From: Paracoccaceae bacterium
GTDB lineage: Bacteria > Pseudomonadota > Alphaproteobacteria > Rhodobacterales > Rhodobacteraceae
Direction of reading: 5' to 3'
DNA length: 42,258 nt
Assembly (NCBI GenBank): GCA_018607905.1
Contig: JABBAP010000014.1
Coordinates: 1 to 42,258, forward strand
Notes under the pieces: model-generated
Told to the model about the DNA's origin: nothing
Database searches by the model: none
Seen by the model: only the letters and a program-made list of their open reading frames with translations
Position numbers and translations under genes: made by a program
Shown here: piece by piece, positions 1 to 8,964 of the stretch
How the letters are laid out: each line of letters starts with the position of its first letter
Numbering within the stretch: the first letter of the stretch is position 1

Positions 1-55
1 GAGCAGCCCCCTCCTAAGGGGCAGGTTAGTGGTTCGAATCCACTCGGGATCACCA
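1..55 (+). tRNA. tRNA-Arg (CCT anticodon), 3' part only
   Basis: The window opens inside a tRNA gene. The end of the D stem is followed by a five-base anticodon stem (GCCCC at 6-10, GGGGC at 18-22) closing a seven-base loop with anticodon CCT at 13-15, which reads AGG arginine codons. A T arm with stem AGTGG/CCACT and loop TTCGAAT follows, then the 3' acceptor strand CGGGATC, discriminator A and an encoded CCA ending at base 55. The 5' acceptor strand and most of the D arm lie outside the window. tRNA-Arg(CCT) genes are common integration sites for islands, but the next gene is an ordinary oxidoreductase and no integrase is seen. Confidence 0.9.
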
Positions 56-158
56 GATTTTCTATGCAATCCAAAGATAGAAACTTTGCGCATAACGTGG
101 AATGCGGCTGCCATTTATCGCGAAATAGAATAGCCTGCCCAAAACGGGGAGACGGCCA

Positions 159-1241
159 ATGACGATACCAACAACAATGCGCGCAATGGTGACGATGGGG
201 CACGGCGGGATCGATCAAATGGTCTGGCATGAAAACTGGCCAACACCGGAGCCTATGGCAAATGAGGTATTGGTCAAAGTCAAAGCCTGCGGATTGAATA
301 ACACAGATGTGAATACGCGATCTGGCTGGTATTCCAAAGCCGTCAGCGAGGCCACGACAGGCGACGCTTACGAAACTGTCAGTGAAGACGATCCAACTTG
401 GGGTGCGGCACCGATCACATTTCCACGGATCCAAGGCGCGGATGTTTGCGGTGAAATCGTAGCTGTTGGTGACGCTGTAGATTCAGCGCGTATCGGTGAG
501 CGCATAATTACCGACAACTGGTTGCGTGACCCGAACGATCCAACAAACATAAATAAAACGGGGTATTTCGGATCAGAATGCGATGGTGGGTTCGCTGAAT
601 ACACCACCATGCCTGCTGTAAATGCCATCCCGTTCCATTCACATTTTACGGATGCGGAAATGGCGACATTTAGCTGTTCGTACTCTACGGCCGAAGGCAT
701 GCTGACCCGCGCGAATGTGACCGATGCAGACACTGTTCTTGTCCCTGGGGCCTCTGGCGGGGTTGGGGGTGCGCTGGTGCAATTGGCCAAACGCCGTGGG
801 GCGCGCGTGATTGCACTGGCATCAGAGGCAAAACATGCAGATGTCGCAGCGCTTGGCCCAGATGTTATTCTGCCCCGTGGCCCTGTGGATTTACGCGCTG
901 CCTTGGGGGATGAAAAAATTACCGTCGTGGCAGATGTGGTTGGTGGGGATTACTGGCCAACCTTGATCGACATTATTGAAAGAGGCGGTCGTTACACCTG
1001 TTCTGGCGCGATTGCTGGCCCGATGGTTGAACTGGATTTACGCACGTTTTATTTGCGTGATTTGACCTTCACGGGCTCAACCGTCATCAGCCCGCAAGTG
1101 ACAAAAACCCTCGTAAAATATATCGAGGCGAATGAAGTTAAACCTGCATTGGCGGCAACCTATCCTTTGTCAGAATTGCATGCGGCGCAAGCAGCCTTCA
1201 TTGAAAAGAAACACACGGGCAATATTGTCGTCACACCCTGA
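159..1241 (+). CDS. MDR-family NAD(P)-dependent oxidoreductase (alcohol dehydrogenase / quinone oxidoreductase type)
   Basis: This 360-residue protein has the two-domain layout of medium-chain dehydrogenase/reductases: a GroES-like N-terminal half (about 30-155) and a Rossmann half with the dinucleotide motif GASGGVGG at about 197-204. The four-cysteine structural zinc lobe of classical alcohol dehydrogenases is not visible, so it is probably a zinc-independent quinone-oxidoreductase-like member. The substrate cannot be read from sequence. The ATG at 159 follows a purine-rich ribosome site (GGGGAGA) at suitable distance. It stands alone on the forward strand, downstream of the tRNA and converging on the membrane regulator gene with 16 bases between them. 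The family assignment is firm and the substrate is unknown. Confidence 0.85.
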   Translation: MTIPTTMRAMVTMGHGGIDQMVWHENWPTPEPMANEVLVKVKACGLNNTDVNTRSGWYSKAVSEATTGDAYETVSEDDPTWGAAPITFPRIQGADVCGEIVAVGDAVDSARIGERIITDNWLRDPNDPTNINKTGYFGSECDGGFAEYTTMPAVNAIPFHSHFTDAEMATFSCSYSTAEGMLTRANVTDADTVLVPGASGGVGGALVQLAKRRGARVIALASEAKHADVAALGPDVILPRGPVDLRAALGDEKITVVADVVGGDYWPTLIDIIERGGRYTCSGAIAGPMVELDLRTFYLRDLTFTGSTVISPQVTKTLVKYIEANEVKPALAATYPLSELHAAQAAFIEKKHTGNIVVTP

Positions 1242-1257
1242 TCGACAGGTTTTTGGC

Positions 1258-1974
1258 CTACAGCATCCGAATGACATCGCGGTCAATGGACAACATATAT
1301 CCCTTACGAGAGATGTTTTTGACCAACAGCTGGCTAACGATTTGATTGCCCAACTGATCGCGTAGCCGTTTGATCCGTGTCGCGCCTGCCGCTTCTTCAC
1401 AATCCACAGAACGCTTGCCCGAAATCATCCCTTCCAACTCTGCACCTGTCATGACTTCGTCATCAAGACGGGCTTCGCACAGAACGGACAGTGTTTCCAT
1501 AATGCTCTCGGTCAGCTCAAACTCCATGTTGTTGATATAAACAACACGCTCATCACGGCTGACGATCAGGCTGGTAATATGGATGCCAAATTGTTGGATT
1601 TGATCCAACCGACGCGATAGCCCATGATTGGTGAATAGAAAGTATAGTGCGGACAAAAGCAAAGCAGACGCCAGCACAAGAAGAATGAAAATGATTATTC
1701 GGTAGCTTTGCAAAACATCTGCAAAGGCAGTTCCAGATTGCGCTAACACTTCCAGCAATTTGATCTGTTCGGTTGTGGTAAGCGCATCGTTTTCCGCAAA
1801 AATCCGTTCTACGCGATCATTGAACACATTCGCATCGGGCAGCGACATAAACAGGATAACCGCCGAGACCAAAATCATCAAAAGGATCAGCACAGACCCC
1901 CACACAACAAGGTTGCTGGAGCCAATTGCGATCCGTTTTGCAGGTTTAGTATTTGAGATAATATCGTCCAGCAT
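1258..1974 (-). CDS. Two-helix membrane protein with C-terminal OmpR-type winged-helix DNA-binding domain
   Basis: The protein is about 238 residues. Two hydrophobic segments (about 23-44 and 91-114 from the chosen start) flank a roughly 45-residue acidic loop that should be periplasmic. The last 100 residues resemble the OmpR/PhoB effector domain: a LTESIMETLSVL helix, a TRIKRLRDQLG recognition-type helix, and a final wing ending KGYMLS. This reverses the ToxR/CadC order, where the DNA-binding domain is N-terminal. I infer a membrane-bound one-component regulator. The ATG at 1974 is preferred because AAAGGCGAGG precedes it; an in-frame ATG at 2004 lacks a ribosome site. The start overlaps the end of the upstream secreted-protein gene by 29 bases, which suggests translational coupling. 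Target genes are unknown. Confidence 0.75.
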   Translation of the reverse strand: MLDDIISNTKPAKRIAIGSSNLVVWGSVLILLMILVSAVILFMSLPDANVFNDRVERIFAENDALTTTEQIKLLEVLAQSGTAFADVLQSYRIIIFILLVLASALLLSALYFLFTNHGLSRRLDQIQQFGIHITSLIVSRDERVVYINNMEFELTESIMETLSVLCEARLDDEVMTGAELEGMISGKRSVDCEEAAGATRIKRLRDQLGNQIVSQLLVKNISRKGYMLSIDRDVIRML

Positions 1975-2251
1975 TGCCTCGCCTTTGTTGTAGGCCACCA
2001 TCATCGAATGTGGACATCACACGCAGTAACGCCCAACCCCCAGCAGAAATTCGTCCGCTGACAGCCCGCGCGCGGTTTGTTGCGCTCGCACATGCAGCGC
2101 TGTTCAACTTCATCACACCATAATGCAACTGCAAAGAGCCACCATCGGATCGCTTTGCTTTATAGTCGACATAACAATGCGATTGCGCTGTCGCCGTTTT
2201 GGGGGCCGCCACGCACAAAGCCAATGCACATATTATTAGGATCTGTTTCAT
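1946..2251 (-). CDS. Small secreted protein of unknown function
   Basis: This 101-residue protein begins with a clear Sec signal peptide: MKQ, a hydrophobic core to about residue 15, and an Ala-rich cleavage region ending near TATAQS. The mature part of about 78 residues has two cysteines and ends in a Tyr/Lys-rich tail (YYLKY). I recognise no domain; it resembles short exported proteins I associate with Rhodobacterales, but I cannot name a family. The start at 2251 places the signal peptide at the N-terminus; a longer in-frame start at 2293 would put an unlikely basic leader in front. The 3' end runs 29 bases into the membrane-regulator gene, so the two are almost certainly cotranscribed. 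A partner or ligand role for the regulator is speculation. Confidence 0.65.
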   Translation of the reverse strand: MKQILIICALALCVAAPKTATAQSHCYVDYKAKRSDGGSLQLHYGVMKLNSAACASATNRARAVSGRISAGGWALLRVMSTFDDGGLQQRRGNAGRYYLKY

Positions 2252-2413
2252 GCTGTGGAACCTGCGCAATCTTGTGGTGTTATTCAATATCAAACCCAGT
2301 TTTCGCGATGATATCCCATAACCAGCGCATGTTTTTGTCTGACATCACTGTTTGAGGCCATGTTTATCCCATCAAGCGCCCCGTGTTGGCGGCGCACCTA
2401 AGTTAAGGAAAAT

Positions 2414-2848
2414 ATGATGCTTCGCAAATACACACTAACAGGTCTTATTGCTCTTTCTATTGCTGCCGCACCCATTGCCACGCCTACTGCGATGGCCAAG
2501 GACAGCATGGATAAATTTCTAATCGGTATTGTTGCGCTCGGAATTGCGGGGGCCATTGCAAATGATGTGAAACACAACAAACGCAAACAGGTTGCCCATC
2601 AAACACCGCCTCGTAAGGTTCACAAAGAACGGACCCACACTCGACGTGCGCACAATGAGCGCCACCGTCACGATGGGCGCGCACACCGCCACAGCCACGG
2701 AGATCGTCATCATTACGGCGATCACAACCAAGCCCGCAGTTCTCATCACGTAGATCGCAAGCCTCGCCAGTGTTTACGTCAAAGATGGACGGATCATGGC
2801 TGGGTGAAATTCTACTCCAAGAAGTGCTTGCGCAAACACCGCCATTAA
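2414..2848 (+). CDS. Histidine-rich exported basic protein
   Basis: The 144-residue product has an N-terminal signal sequence (hydrophobic stretch at about 9-27 ending in AMA-K), then a second hydrophobic segment at about 34-50, then a long basic tail with about 18 histidines, many alternating with arginine between residues 75 and 115. Two cysteines lie in the C-terminal 30 residues. Histidine-rich periplasmic tails often bind Ni, Zn or Cu, but no metal transporter is nearby, so metal binding is inference. Tandem ATG codons at 2414 and 2417 follow AAGGAAAAT. A rho-independent terminator 20 bases past the stop makes this a single-gene transcript. Confidence 0.7.
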   Translation: MMLRKYTLTGLIALSIAAAPIATPTAMAKDSMDKFLIGIVALGIAGAIANDVKHNKRKQVAHQTPPRKVHKERTHTRRAHNERHRHDGRAHRHSHGDRHHYGDHNQARSSHHVDRKPRQCLRQRWTDHGWVKFYSKKCLRKHRH

Positions 2849-2867
2849 AAGCACCTTATCGAGCAAG

Positions 2868-2895
2868 GGCGGCACTTTCGGGTGTCGCCTTTTTT
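2868..2895 (+). terminator. Rho-independent terminator after the His-rich gene
   Basis: An eight-base stem (GGCGGCAC at 2868-2875 with GTGTCGCC at 2882-2889, one G-U pair) closes a six-base loop and is followed directly by six T residues. It lies between the His-rich gene and rnhB and separates their transcription. Confidence 0.85.
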
Positions 2896-2943
2896 GTGTC
2901 GGTTTGGCTTGCAAAAATACGTGCCGATTGGCAACTAACGCTC

Positions 2944-3576
2944 ATGATTGATCCAAACATTGAAATCGTCCTTCGTGCCAAAATTGGCCAATCCTTGCGC
3001 ATCGCTGGTGTAGATGAAGTTGGACGCGGTCCCTGGGCTGGTCCTGTTACGGCTTGTGCTGTTGTTCTTGACCCAAACAACATTCCAGACGGTTTGGCCG
3101 ATTCCAAAGCGCTGTCTGCTAAAAAACGAGAGGCGCTTTTTGAACCCATTCTTGCAAGCGCGGATGTAGGCCTTGCCCACGTCAGTGTAGAAGATATTGA
3201 TCGCATAAATATCCTAAACGCCTCCCTGCTCGCGATGAAGCTGGCGTTGGAGCAATTGAAACGGCCCGCGCAATTTGCGCTTATTGACGGCAACAAAACT
3301 CCGCCCGATTTGAACATGCCATCCGAGTGTCTGATCAAAGGCGATGCACGGTGTTTATCTATTGCAGCGGCGTCCATCGTTGCGAAAGTCACACGCGATC
3401 GAATGATGGTGGCGCTTGCGCAACAGTTTCCGGGGTATGGCTGGGAAACCAACGCTGGATACGGCACAAAGGTCCACCAAGAGGGGCTGAAAAACCACGG
3501 CGTTACACAACATCATCGCCGTTCCTTCAAGCCGATCCACAACATGTTGTGTGCCTCAAAAACGTCTAATTCTTAA
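2944..3576 (+). CDS. rnhB: Ribonuclease HII
   Basis: The 210-residue enzyme removes ribonucleotides from RNA-DNA hybrids. It carries the RNase HII signature GVDEVGRGPWAGPV near residue 20 (the catalytic Asp-Glu pair), a second acidic site in ALIDGNK, and the AAASIVAKVTRDR segment with the later catalytic Asp. Length matches the family. The ATG at 2944 is chosen because the family begins about 20 residues before the DEVGRG motif; a longer open frame reaching back to 2770 would cross both the terminator and the previous gene. No strong ribosome site precedes the ATG, so a short leader is possible. ccrM follows 82 bases later. Confidence 0.93.
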   Translation: MIDPNIEIVLRAKIGQSLRIAGVDEVGRGPWAGPVTACAVVLDPNNIPDGLADSKALSAKKREALFEPILASADVGLAHVSVEDIDRINILNASLLAMKLALEQLKRPAQFALIDGNKTPPDLNMPSECLIKGDARCLSIAAASIVAKVTRDRMMVALAQQFPGYGWETNAGYGTKVHQEGLKNHGVTQHHRRSFKPIHNMLCASKTSNS

Positions 3577-3586
3577 CGAAGTTTAA
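3573..3586 (+). promoter_or_regulatory. CtrA-like double TTAA site upstream of ccrM
   Basis: TTAA at 3573-3576 and TTAA at 3583-3586 are separated by six bases, one fewer than the TTAA-N7-TTAA consensus of the cell-cycle regulator CtrA. The site sits at the end of rnhB, 73 bases before the ccrM start. ccrM is a known CtrA target in Caulobacter, so position and gene fit, but the spacing is imperfect. Confidence 0.35.
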
Positions 3587-3596
3587 ATTTGACCTC

Positions 3597-3601
3597 GAGT
3601 C
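3597..3601 (+). promoter_or_regulatory. GANTC (CcrM) methylation site in the ccrM leader
   Basis: GAGTC at 3597-3601 is a target for the enzyme encoded just downstream. It lies 11 bases after the CtrA-like site and 58 bases before the ccrM start. Methylation-sensitive GANTC sites in the ccrM leader are known in Caulobacter; the same use here is inferred from position. Confidence 0.4.
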
Positions 3602-3613
3602 CCGCATGCTTGA

Positions 3614-4765
<1,152 letters not shown>

Positions 4766-4780
4766 GAAATTACCGCCGAT

Positions 4781-4801
4781 GTTCGGGGCCGCCCCCCGAA
4801 C
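4781..4801 (+). repeat. Perfect hairpin directly after ccrM
   Basis: GTTCGGGG at 4781-4788 pairs perfectly with CCCCGAAC at 4794-4801 around a five-base loop. There is no T tract, so it is not a classical terminator. It starts 16 bases past the ccrM stop and 15 bases before the true terminator hairpin; it may protect the mRNA 3' end. Confidence 0.6.
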
Positions 4802-4815
4802 TCGAAACCTGACTA

Positions 4816-4845
4816 GCCCTGCCCTTTGTGGCAGGGCCTTTTTTT
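4816..4845 (+). terminator. Strong rho-independent terminator of ccrM
   Basis: GCCCTGCC at 4816-4823 pairs perfectly with GGCAGGGC at 4830-4837 (six-base loop), followed after one C by seven T residues. The tract is on the forward strand only, so it ends ccrM transcription just before the converging FAD reductase gene. Confidence 0.93.
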
Positions 4846-4846
4846 A

Positions 4847-6016
4847 TCAAAATTTCGCTAACAGGCTAAGCCAAACAGTTCGTAGGATTGTACGTATTCC
4901 AAATCGAGAACGAACAAGCGCTGTCATTTCAAATTCTGAAAGTCGTGAGAGGCGTTTGACCGATTTATCCCATCTTTCAGGCGTGTAGCCCGCAATCCGT
5001 TTGTTCATCATGAACCCAAAGCGATAATCGCGTTCGAATGTCTTTCGCGCCGCTTTTTCATATCGCTCCAAAGCTCGCGTATCACCGGCAAGATGTGCCG
5101 AAATTTCAGCACCGAGTTTGCGGCCAAATTCGATGGCGATGCGGATACCTTCGCCCACTGTTGGGGTGGCAAAATTTGCGGCATCACCCGTGCGAACGAT
5201 GTTTCCAAAAACCAGTTTTGGATCATAGGGCGCTGACGGAATTATCCCGCTATTCACGTCGTAGTTTTCTGGAATCGTAATGCCATAACGTGCGGCATGA
5301 CCGTCTTTTACAAAGGCATTCATGACCGTTCGCGGTGACAAATCCGTATCTGGATTGATCACACCAATGCCCAAACGCAATTTGCGATCGGCTGTCGGGA
5401 AAATCCAACCATAGCCAGTAAGTGCCGTAGAGCCGACAAACAAAACTGCGCGGTTCGGGGCGAAATTAGCAATCGGAAATTCGAATTCGATGCCCACACC
5501 AACGCGATCAGGTTTTTGCCCTAACTCAAGGGATGAAAGGACTGCACAGTGCCAACCAGACGCATCCACGATCATCTTGGATTGAATGCTTTGGCGTTCC
5601 CCTTCCCGAGACCGTATCTGCGAGGTGTACGTGCCATCGAAGTGTTTTTCACAAGAAAGAAACTTTGTCCCAAGCAGCATTTGGCTGTTTTGGGGCGACA
5701 ATTCAGACGCCAGATATTGATAAACACCCGTCACATCCATCACGGCCATTTTGTCGTCATTCACAGTAAAGCGCGCTTCTTGCGTATCTGAGAAAAAATC
5801 AAGCTGATCAATCACTTGGTACAAATGTGCAGGGATGCCCAGCGCCGTCATATCGCGCAACCATGTTCCGCCACTTGTACGCACTGGCTTGCCGATTTCA
5901 GTGTCTTGGTGAACAACAATGCAGCTGTGCGATTGCGCCAAACGCGATGCCACTGACAAGCCTGCAGGGCCGCCCCCGACGATCAAAACATCGCAGCTTA
6001 GGTTATCCTTCGACAT
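4847..6016 (-). CDS. FAD-dependent oxidoreductase, geranylgeranyl reductase family
   Basis: This 389-residue flavoprotein starts with a dinucleotide-binding fold (VLIVGGGPAGLSVASRLA at about 10-27). It has a second FAD-contact segment VRTGDAANFATPTVGEGI near residue 285, where the conserved GDA motif binds FAD. The whole protein resembles the geranylgeranyl reductase / lycopene cyclase-like group, which reduces or modifies prenyl chains; the actual substrate is unknown. The ATG at 6016 follows AGGTC, and the start overlaps the end of the phosphatase gene by 14 bases, so the two are coupled. Isoprenoid genes dxs and ispA lie elsewhere in the window, which makes a lipid or prenyl substrate plausible but unproven. 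Confidence 0.8.
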   Translation of the reverse strand: MSKDNLSCDVLIVGGGPAGLSVASRLAQSHSCIVVHQDTEIGKPVRTSGGTWLRDMTALGIPAHLYQVIDQLDFFSDTQEARFTVNDDKMAVMDVTGVYQYLASELSPQNSQMLLGTKFLSCEKHFDGTYTSQIRSREGERQSIQSKMIVDASGWHCAVLSSLELGQKPDRVGVGIEFEFPIANFAPNRAVLFVGSTALTGYGWIFPTADRKLRLGIGVINPDTDLSPRTVMNAFVKDGHAARYGITIPENYDVNSGIIPSAPYDPKLVFGNIVRTGDAANFATPTVGEGIRIAIEFGRKLGAEISAHLAGDTRALERYEKAARKTFERDYRFGFMMNKRIAGYTPERWDKSVKRLSRLSEFEMTALVRSRFGIRTILRTVWLSLLAKF

Positions 6017-6668
6017 CAAGACCTAGCAGATCAAACACGATCTCTGGCACCTCTTCTGGGGCGCCTGCAAGCGCATCTGCTTCGGCCACATGCAGCTCAT
6101 CTGCTTCGCCAAATCCCCACAAAGCGCCGACGCTTGGGATGTCGTTATTTCGCGCACCAAAAATATCGAACCGTCGATCTCCAACCATCACAGATTTCGC
6201 GGGATCTGCACCCGTTTCATCCAGCGCATATTTCAGCAGTTCTGTTTTATCAGAATTGGTGCCATCAAGTTCAGACCCAAACAGGCGCTCAACATGTGCG
6301 TGGATGCCAAAATGCTCGATGATTTCTTGCGCATAGGGAACTGGTTTGCTGGTGGCGATAAACAGTTTCGCATCAACCTGATGCAAGGCATCGAACATCT
6401 CTCCGATACCGTCGTAAACGTCGGCCATATACATGCCTTCGTCGATGAAAAACTCGCGGTAATGATCAACGGCTTCTGCTACATCCGCGCCAGGGCCAAG
6501 CAGGACTTCGAAACTGGACCAAAGCGGTGGTCCGATGCACCACGTCAGATCATCGGCGTGCGGAATATCCGTTTCGCCCATCTTTTCCAAAGAGGTTTGA
6601 ATGGCTTTGGTAAGCCCAACCTTCGGGTCAATCAATGTTCCATCAAGATCAAAGAAAATCGTCAGCAT
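6003..6668 (-). CDS. HAD-superfamily phosphatase, phosphoglycolate-phosphatase-like
   Basis: The 221-residue protein has all HAD motifs: motif I FDLDGTLIDP near the N-terminus (nucleophile Asp plus acid-base Asp), motif II in FIATSKP (Ser/Thr), a conserved Lys in NSDKTELL, and motif IV VMVGDRRFDIFGA with acidic metal ligands. The helical cap between motifs I and II places it near Gph and 5'-nucleotidase-like enzymes, but the substrate cannot be told. The ATG at 6668 sets FDLDGT at residues 5-10, normal for the family; an in-frame start at 6728 would add 20 atypical residues. It overlaps the downstream FAD reductase by 14 bases and follows the 107-aa gene after about 106 bases. Confidence 0.87.
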   Translation of the reverse strand: MLTIFFDLDGTLIDPKVGLTKAIQTSLEKMGETDIPHADDLTWCIGPPLWSSFEVLLGPGADVAEAVDHYREFFIDEGMYMADVYDGIGEMFDALHQVDAKLFIATSKPVPYAQEIIEHFGIHAHVERLFGSELDGTNSDKTELLKYALDETGADPAKSVMVGDRRFDIFGARNNDIPSVGALWGFGEADELHVAEADALAGAPEEVPEIVFDLLGLDVEG

Positions 6669-6774
6669 TTGGTGTCTCGCGGCAAAGTTTCTGGTGGCGT
6701 TATCCGTAATTTTGCGACGAAACACCACCGAATTGCGCGCCGGTTCAGTTTACCGCGTACTCAAACGGCGCAGC

Positions 6775-7098
6775 TTATTCAAAAAACGGCGTGACCTGCG
6801 CAACGATGACAGAGTTTTCTTCCAACGCCCGTTGCATCAAAGCGGCTTCGTCATCGGAAATATCATGCCCCTCGGCACGGCGTTCCTCCAACGTACCGTA
6901 GCCTGAAACATCCAGCGGCGCCATGTCGGCCTGCTTGAGGATCGCAACGGTTTCGCGAACGGCCTCTGCCTCGTCTATGCCGCTGGCAAAGCACATAAGC
7001 GCTGCACCCGTGGCATTCTTTGGCAGGCCATCGCCGTCGCTTCGCCCAACTTCGACGAGAAGGGTATAGGCCTTTTGTTTTGAATTGGCTTTTGCCAT
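6775..7098 (-). CDS. Conserved-looking small protein of unknown function
   Basis: The 107-residue soluble protein has no signal peptide or membrane segment and is rich in Ala and Glu. A basic start (MAKANSKQKAY) is followed by alternating beta- and helix-like stretches, including EAEAVRETVAILKQA and an acidic middle (HDISDDEAALMQRALEE). I do not recognise a domain. It lies 51 bases downstream of dapD on the same strand, and its AAGG ribosome site and codon use match its neighbours, so it is probably a real gene of the dapD transcript. A role in lysine biosynthesis is not shown by the sequence. Confidence 0.7.
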   Translation of the reverse strand: MAKANSKQKAYTLLVEVGRSDGDGLPKNATGAALMCFASGIDEAEAVRETVAILKQADMAPLDVSGYGTLEERRAEGHDISDDEAALMQRALEENSVIVAQVTPFFE

Positions 7099-7149
7099 GA
7101 CTTCGTGCCTTTCAGACGCAACGGATCGCGCTGCGCCTAAGCAATTTGA

Positions 7150-7977
7150 TTAGTCGCGCAACAACTCGTTGATAGACGTTTTAGAGCGTGTCTTTGCGTC
7201 CACGCGTTTCACGATCACTGCGCAGTACAGGTTTACGCCGTTCTTGGATGGCATGGTGCCAGAGACAACAACCGAACCTGCCGGTACTTCGCCGTAAGAT
7301 ACGGCACCGGTTTCGCGGTCTACGATTTTGGTGGATTGGCCGATGTAAACACCCATTCCCAACACGGCACCTTCGCGTACAATTACGCCTTCGACAACTT
7401 CGGAGCGAGCGCCAATAAAACAATTGTCTTCGATGATCGTTGGTCCCGCTTGCATTGGCTCCAACACGCCGCCAATACCAACACCGCCTGATAGGTGCAC
7501 GTTCTTGCCGATTTGTGCGCATGATCCAACGGAGGCCCATGTATCAACCATTGTGCCTGTGTCGACATAGGCACCCAGGTTCACGAAAGATGGCATCAAA
7601 ACAACGCCAGGCGCGATGTAAGCTGATTTACGTGCAATTGCACCTGGAACTGCGCGAAATCCTGCTGCGCCCCACTCATTTGCGCCCCAGCCTTCAAATT
7701 TGCTGTCGACTTTGTCGTACCAGCTAACGCCTTGCGGGCCACCTGATTGCATTTCCATGTCTTTCAGGCGAAAGCCAAGAAGCACGGCTTTCTTCGCCCA
7801 CTGATTAACGTGCCAATCACCATTGTCTTGGCGTTCAGCAACCCGAAGGCCGCCGCCATCCAAGGCGTTCAGTGTGTCCATGATCGCGTCACGTGTTTCA
7901 CCTGTGGTCGCTGGCGTGATCGTATCACGTGCGTCCCATGCGGCTTCGATGGCAGTTTCAAGCTGAGCGTTCGACAT
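7150..7977 (-). CDS. dapD: 2,3,4,5-tetrahydropyridine-2,6-dicarboxylate N-succinyltransferase
   Basis: The 275-residue enzyme succinylates tetrahydrodipicolinate in the diaminopimelate/lysine pathway, which also feeds peptidoglycan. The N-terminal third is helical. The middle holds the hexapeptide-repeat left-handed beta helix ([49 protein letters not shown]), whose motifs are diagnostic for DapD. The C-terminus is lysine-rich. Length matches the family. The ATG at 7977 has a GAGGA ribosome site. It follows the dehydratase gene by 66 bases on the same strand and precedes the 107-aa gene. dapE is not in the window. Confidence 0.97.
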   Translation of the reverse strand: MSNAQLETAIEAAWDARDTITPATTGETRDAIMDTLNALDGGGLRVAERQDNGDWHVNQWAKKAVLLGFRLKDMEMQSGGPQGVSWYDKVDSKFEGWGANEWGAAGFRAVPGAIARKSAYIAPGVVLMPSFVNLGAYVDTGTMVDTWASVGSCAQIGKNVHLSGGVGIGGVLEPMQAGPTIIEDNCFIGARSEVVEGVIVREGAVLGMGVYIGQSTKIVDRETGAVSYGEVPAGSVVVSGTMPSKNGVNLYCAVIVKRVDAKTRSKTSINELLRD

Positions 7978-8043
7978 AACGGAATCCTCGTTTCAAGTGT
8001 CTCAATTTCAACGCGCTATAGCTGTTTAGCAGTGCGCGCACAA

Positions 8044-8964
8044 TCACCCAAAAGGATCATCGGTCAAGTTGCCGCCACAAACCAGCACGGCAACCCGTTC
8101 ATCCTTTTGTGGCTTGTAGGCCCCGCTCATCAATGCCGCCAGCGCAGTTGCCCCTGCTGGCTCGACCAATTGGCGTGCTTCTTGCCACAACGCGACCTGC
8201 GCTTTGGTAATTGCTTCGTCGGTGACGGTCACACATTCGATTTTCGTTTCTACGGCTAGGTCATAGCAAATTTGCCCGACCTTGCGTGCGCCAAGGGCGT
8301 TTGCAGCTACACCGCCGACCTCCACGTCAATCGGCTGCTGCGCCTTTAGCGCAGTGTACAACGTTGGTGCACGTTCAGGCTCCACAGCCACCACTTTGCG
8401 GTCTGTTCCCAGCCAAGCCATCGCCCCTGCGATCAACCCACCGCCACCAACTGCGATCAAAATTGTGTCTGCTTCTAAACCTTGTTCTTCCCATTCCTGT
8501 GTCAGTGTCCCCTGCCCTGCAACAGTTGGAATCGCATCAAAAGCGTGAACCTGCATCGCACCTGTTTCGCGCTCATATTCCTGCGCCGCCACAAAGGCGT
8601 TTGCGTACTCGCCCTCGACAACGCTCAGATCTGCGCCACAGCGTTGGATCAGTGAAATTTTCGCAGGGCCAGCCAATTTCGGTACAAAAATCTTGGCTTT
8701 ATGACCCAGCTTTTGCGCGGCAAAGGCCACAGCCGCACCATGATTGCCACCTGATGCTGCAACCAATCCAGATGCGGGAACATTGCTCGATAGCAGTGTG
8801 TTAAATGCGCCGCGCGCCTTGAAACTGCCAGTGCATTGCGTCTGTTCCAGCTTCAACTCGATCGGGCGATCAAAGCCAAATCCTTCAAAGTTCAGAACCG
8901 GCGTGCGCACGGCATGCCCCTTGATCCGCGCTGCTGCCGCCGAAATTTCGCTCTTCCAGTCCAT
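8044..8964 (-). CDS. PLP-dependent threonine/serine dehydratase, short catabolic type
   Basis: The 306-residue enzyme is a fold-type II PLP protein. The Schiff-base lysine lies in GSFKARGAFN near residue 45, SGGNHGAA near residue 75 is the substrate/cofactor loop, and the glycine-rich phosphate cup is VGGGGLIAG near residue 170. It should deaminate threonine or serine to a 2-oxo acid. There is no C-terminal ACT-type regulatory domain, unlike biosynthetic IlvA, so it resembles the short catabolic or 3-hydroxyaspartate dehydratase-type enzymes. The ATG at 8964 follows AGAGGG; the frame stays open to 9216, but that extension would overlap the divergent LOG gene. It heads the reverse-strand run that includes dapD. 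Confidence 0.88.
   Translation of the reverse strand: MDWKSEISAAAARIKGHAVRTPVLNFEGFGFDRPIELKLEQTQCTGSFKARGAFNTLLSSNVPASGLVAASGGNHGAAVAFAAQKLGHKAKIFVPKLAGPAKISLIQRCGADLSVVEGEYANAFVAAQEYERETGAMQVHAFDAIPTVAGQGTLTQEWEEQGLEADTILIAVGGGGLIAGAMAWLGTDRKVVAVEPERAPTLYTALKAQQPIDVEVGGVAANALGARKVGQICYDLAVETKIECVTVTDEAITKAQVALWQEARQLVEPAGATALAALMSGAYKPQKDERVAVLVCGGNLTDDPFG

Noticed and set aside
1-158. Genomic-island boundary at the tRNA-Arg gene
   Set aside because: No integrase, direct repeat of the tRNA end, or foreign-looking gene follows within the window.
2770-2943. Upstream in-frame extension of rnhB back to a GTG at 2770
   Set aside because: It overlaps the His-rich gene, crosses a strong terminator, and adds residues not expected before the RNase HII signature.
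7747-8804. Long open frames on the forward strand opposite dapD and the dehydratase
   Set aside because: They show no domain, signal or ribosome site and mirror the codon pattern of well-supported genes on the other strand.
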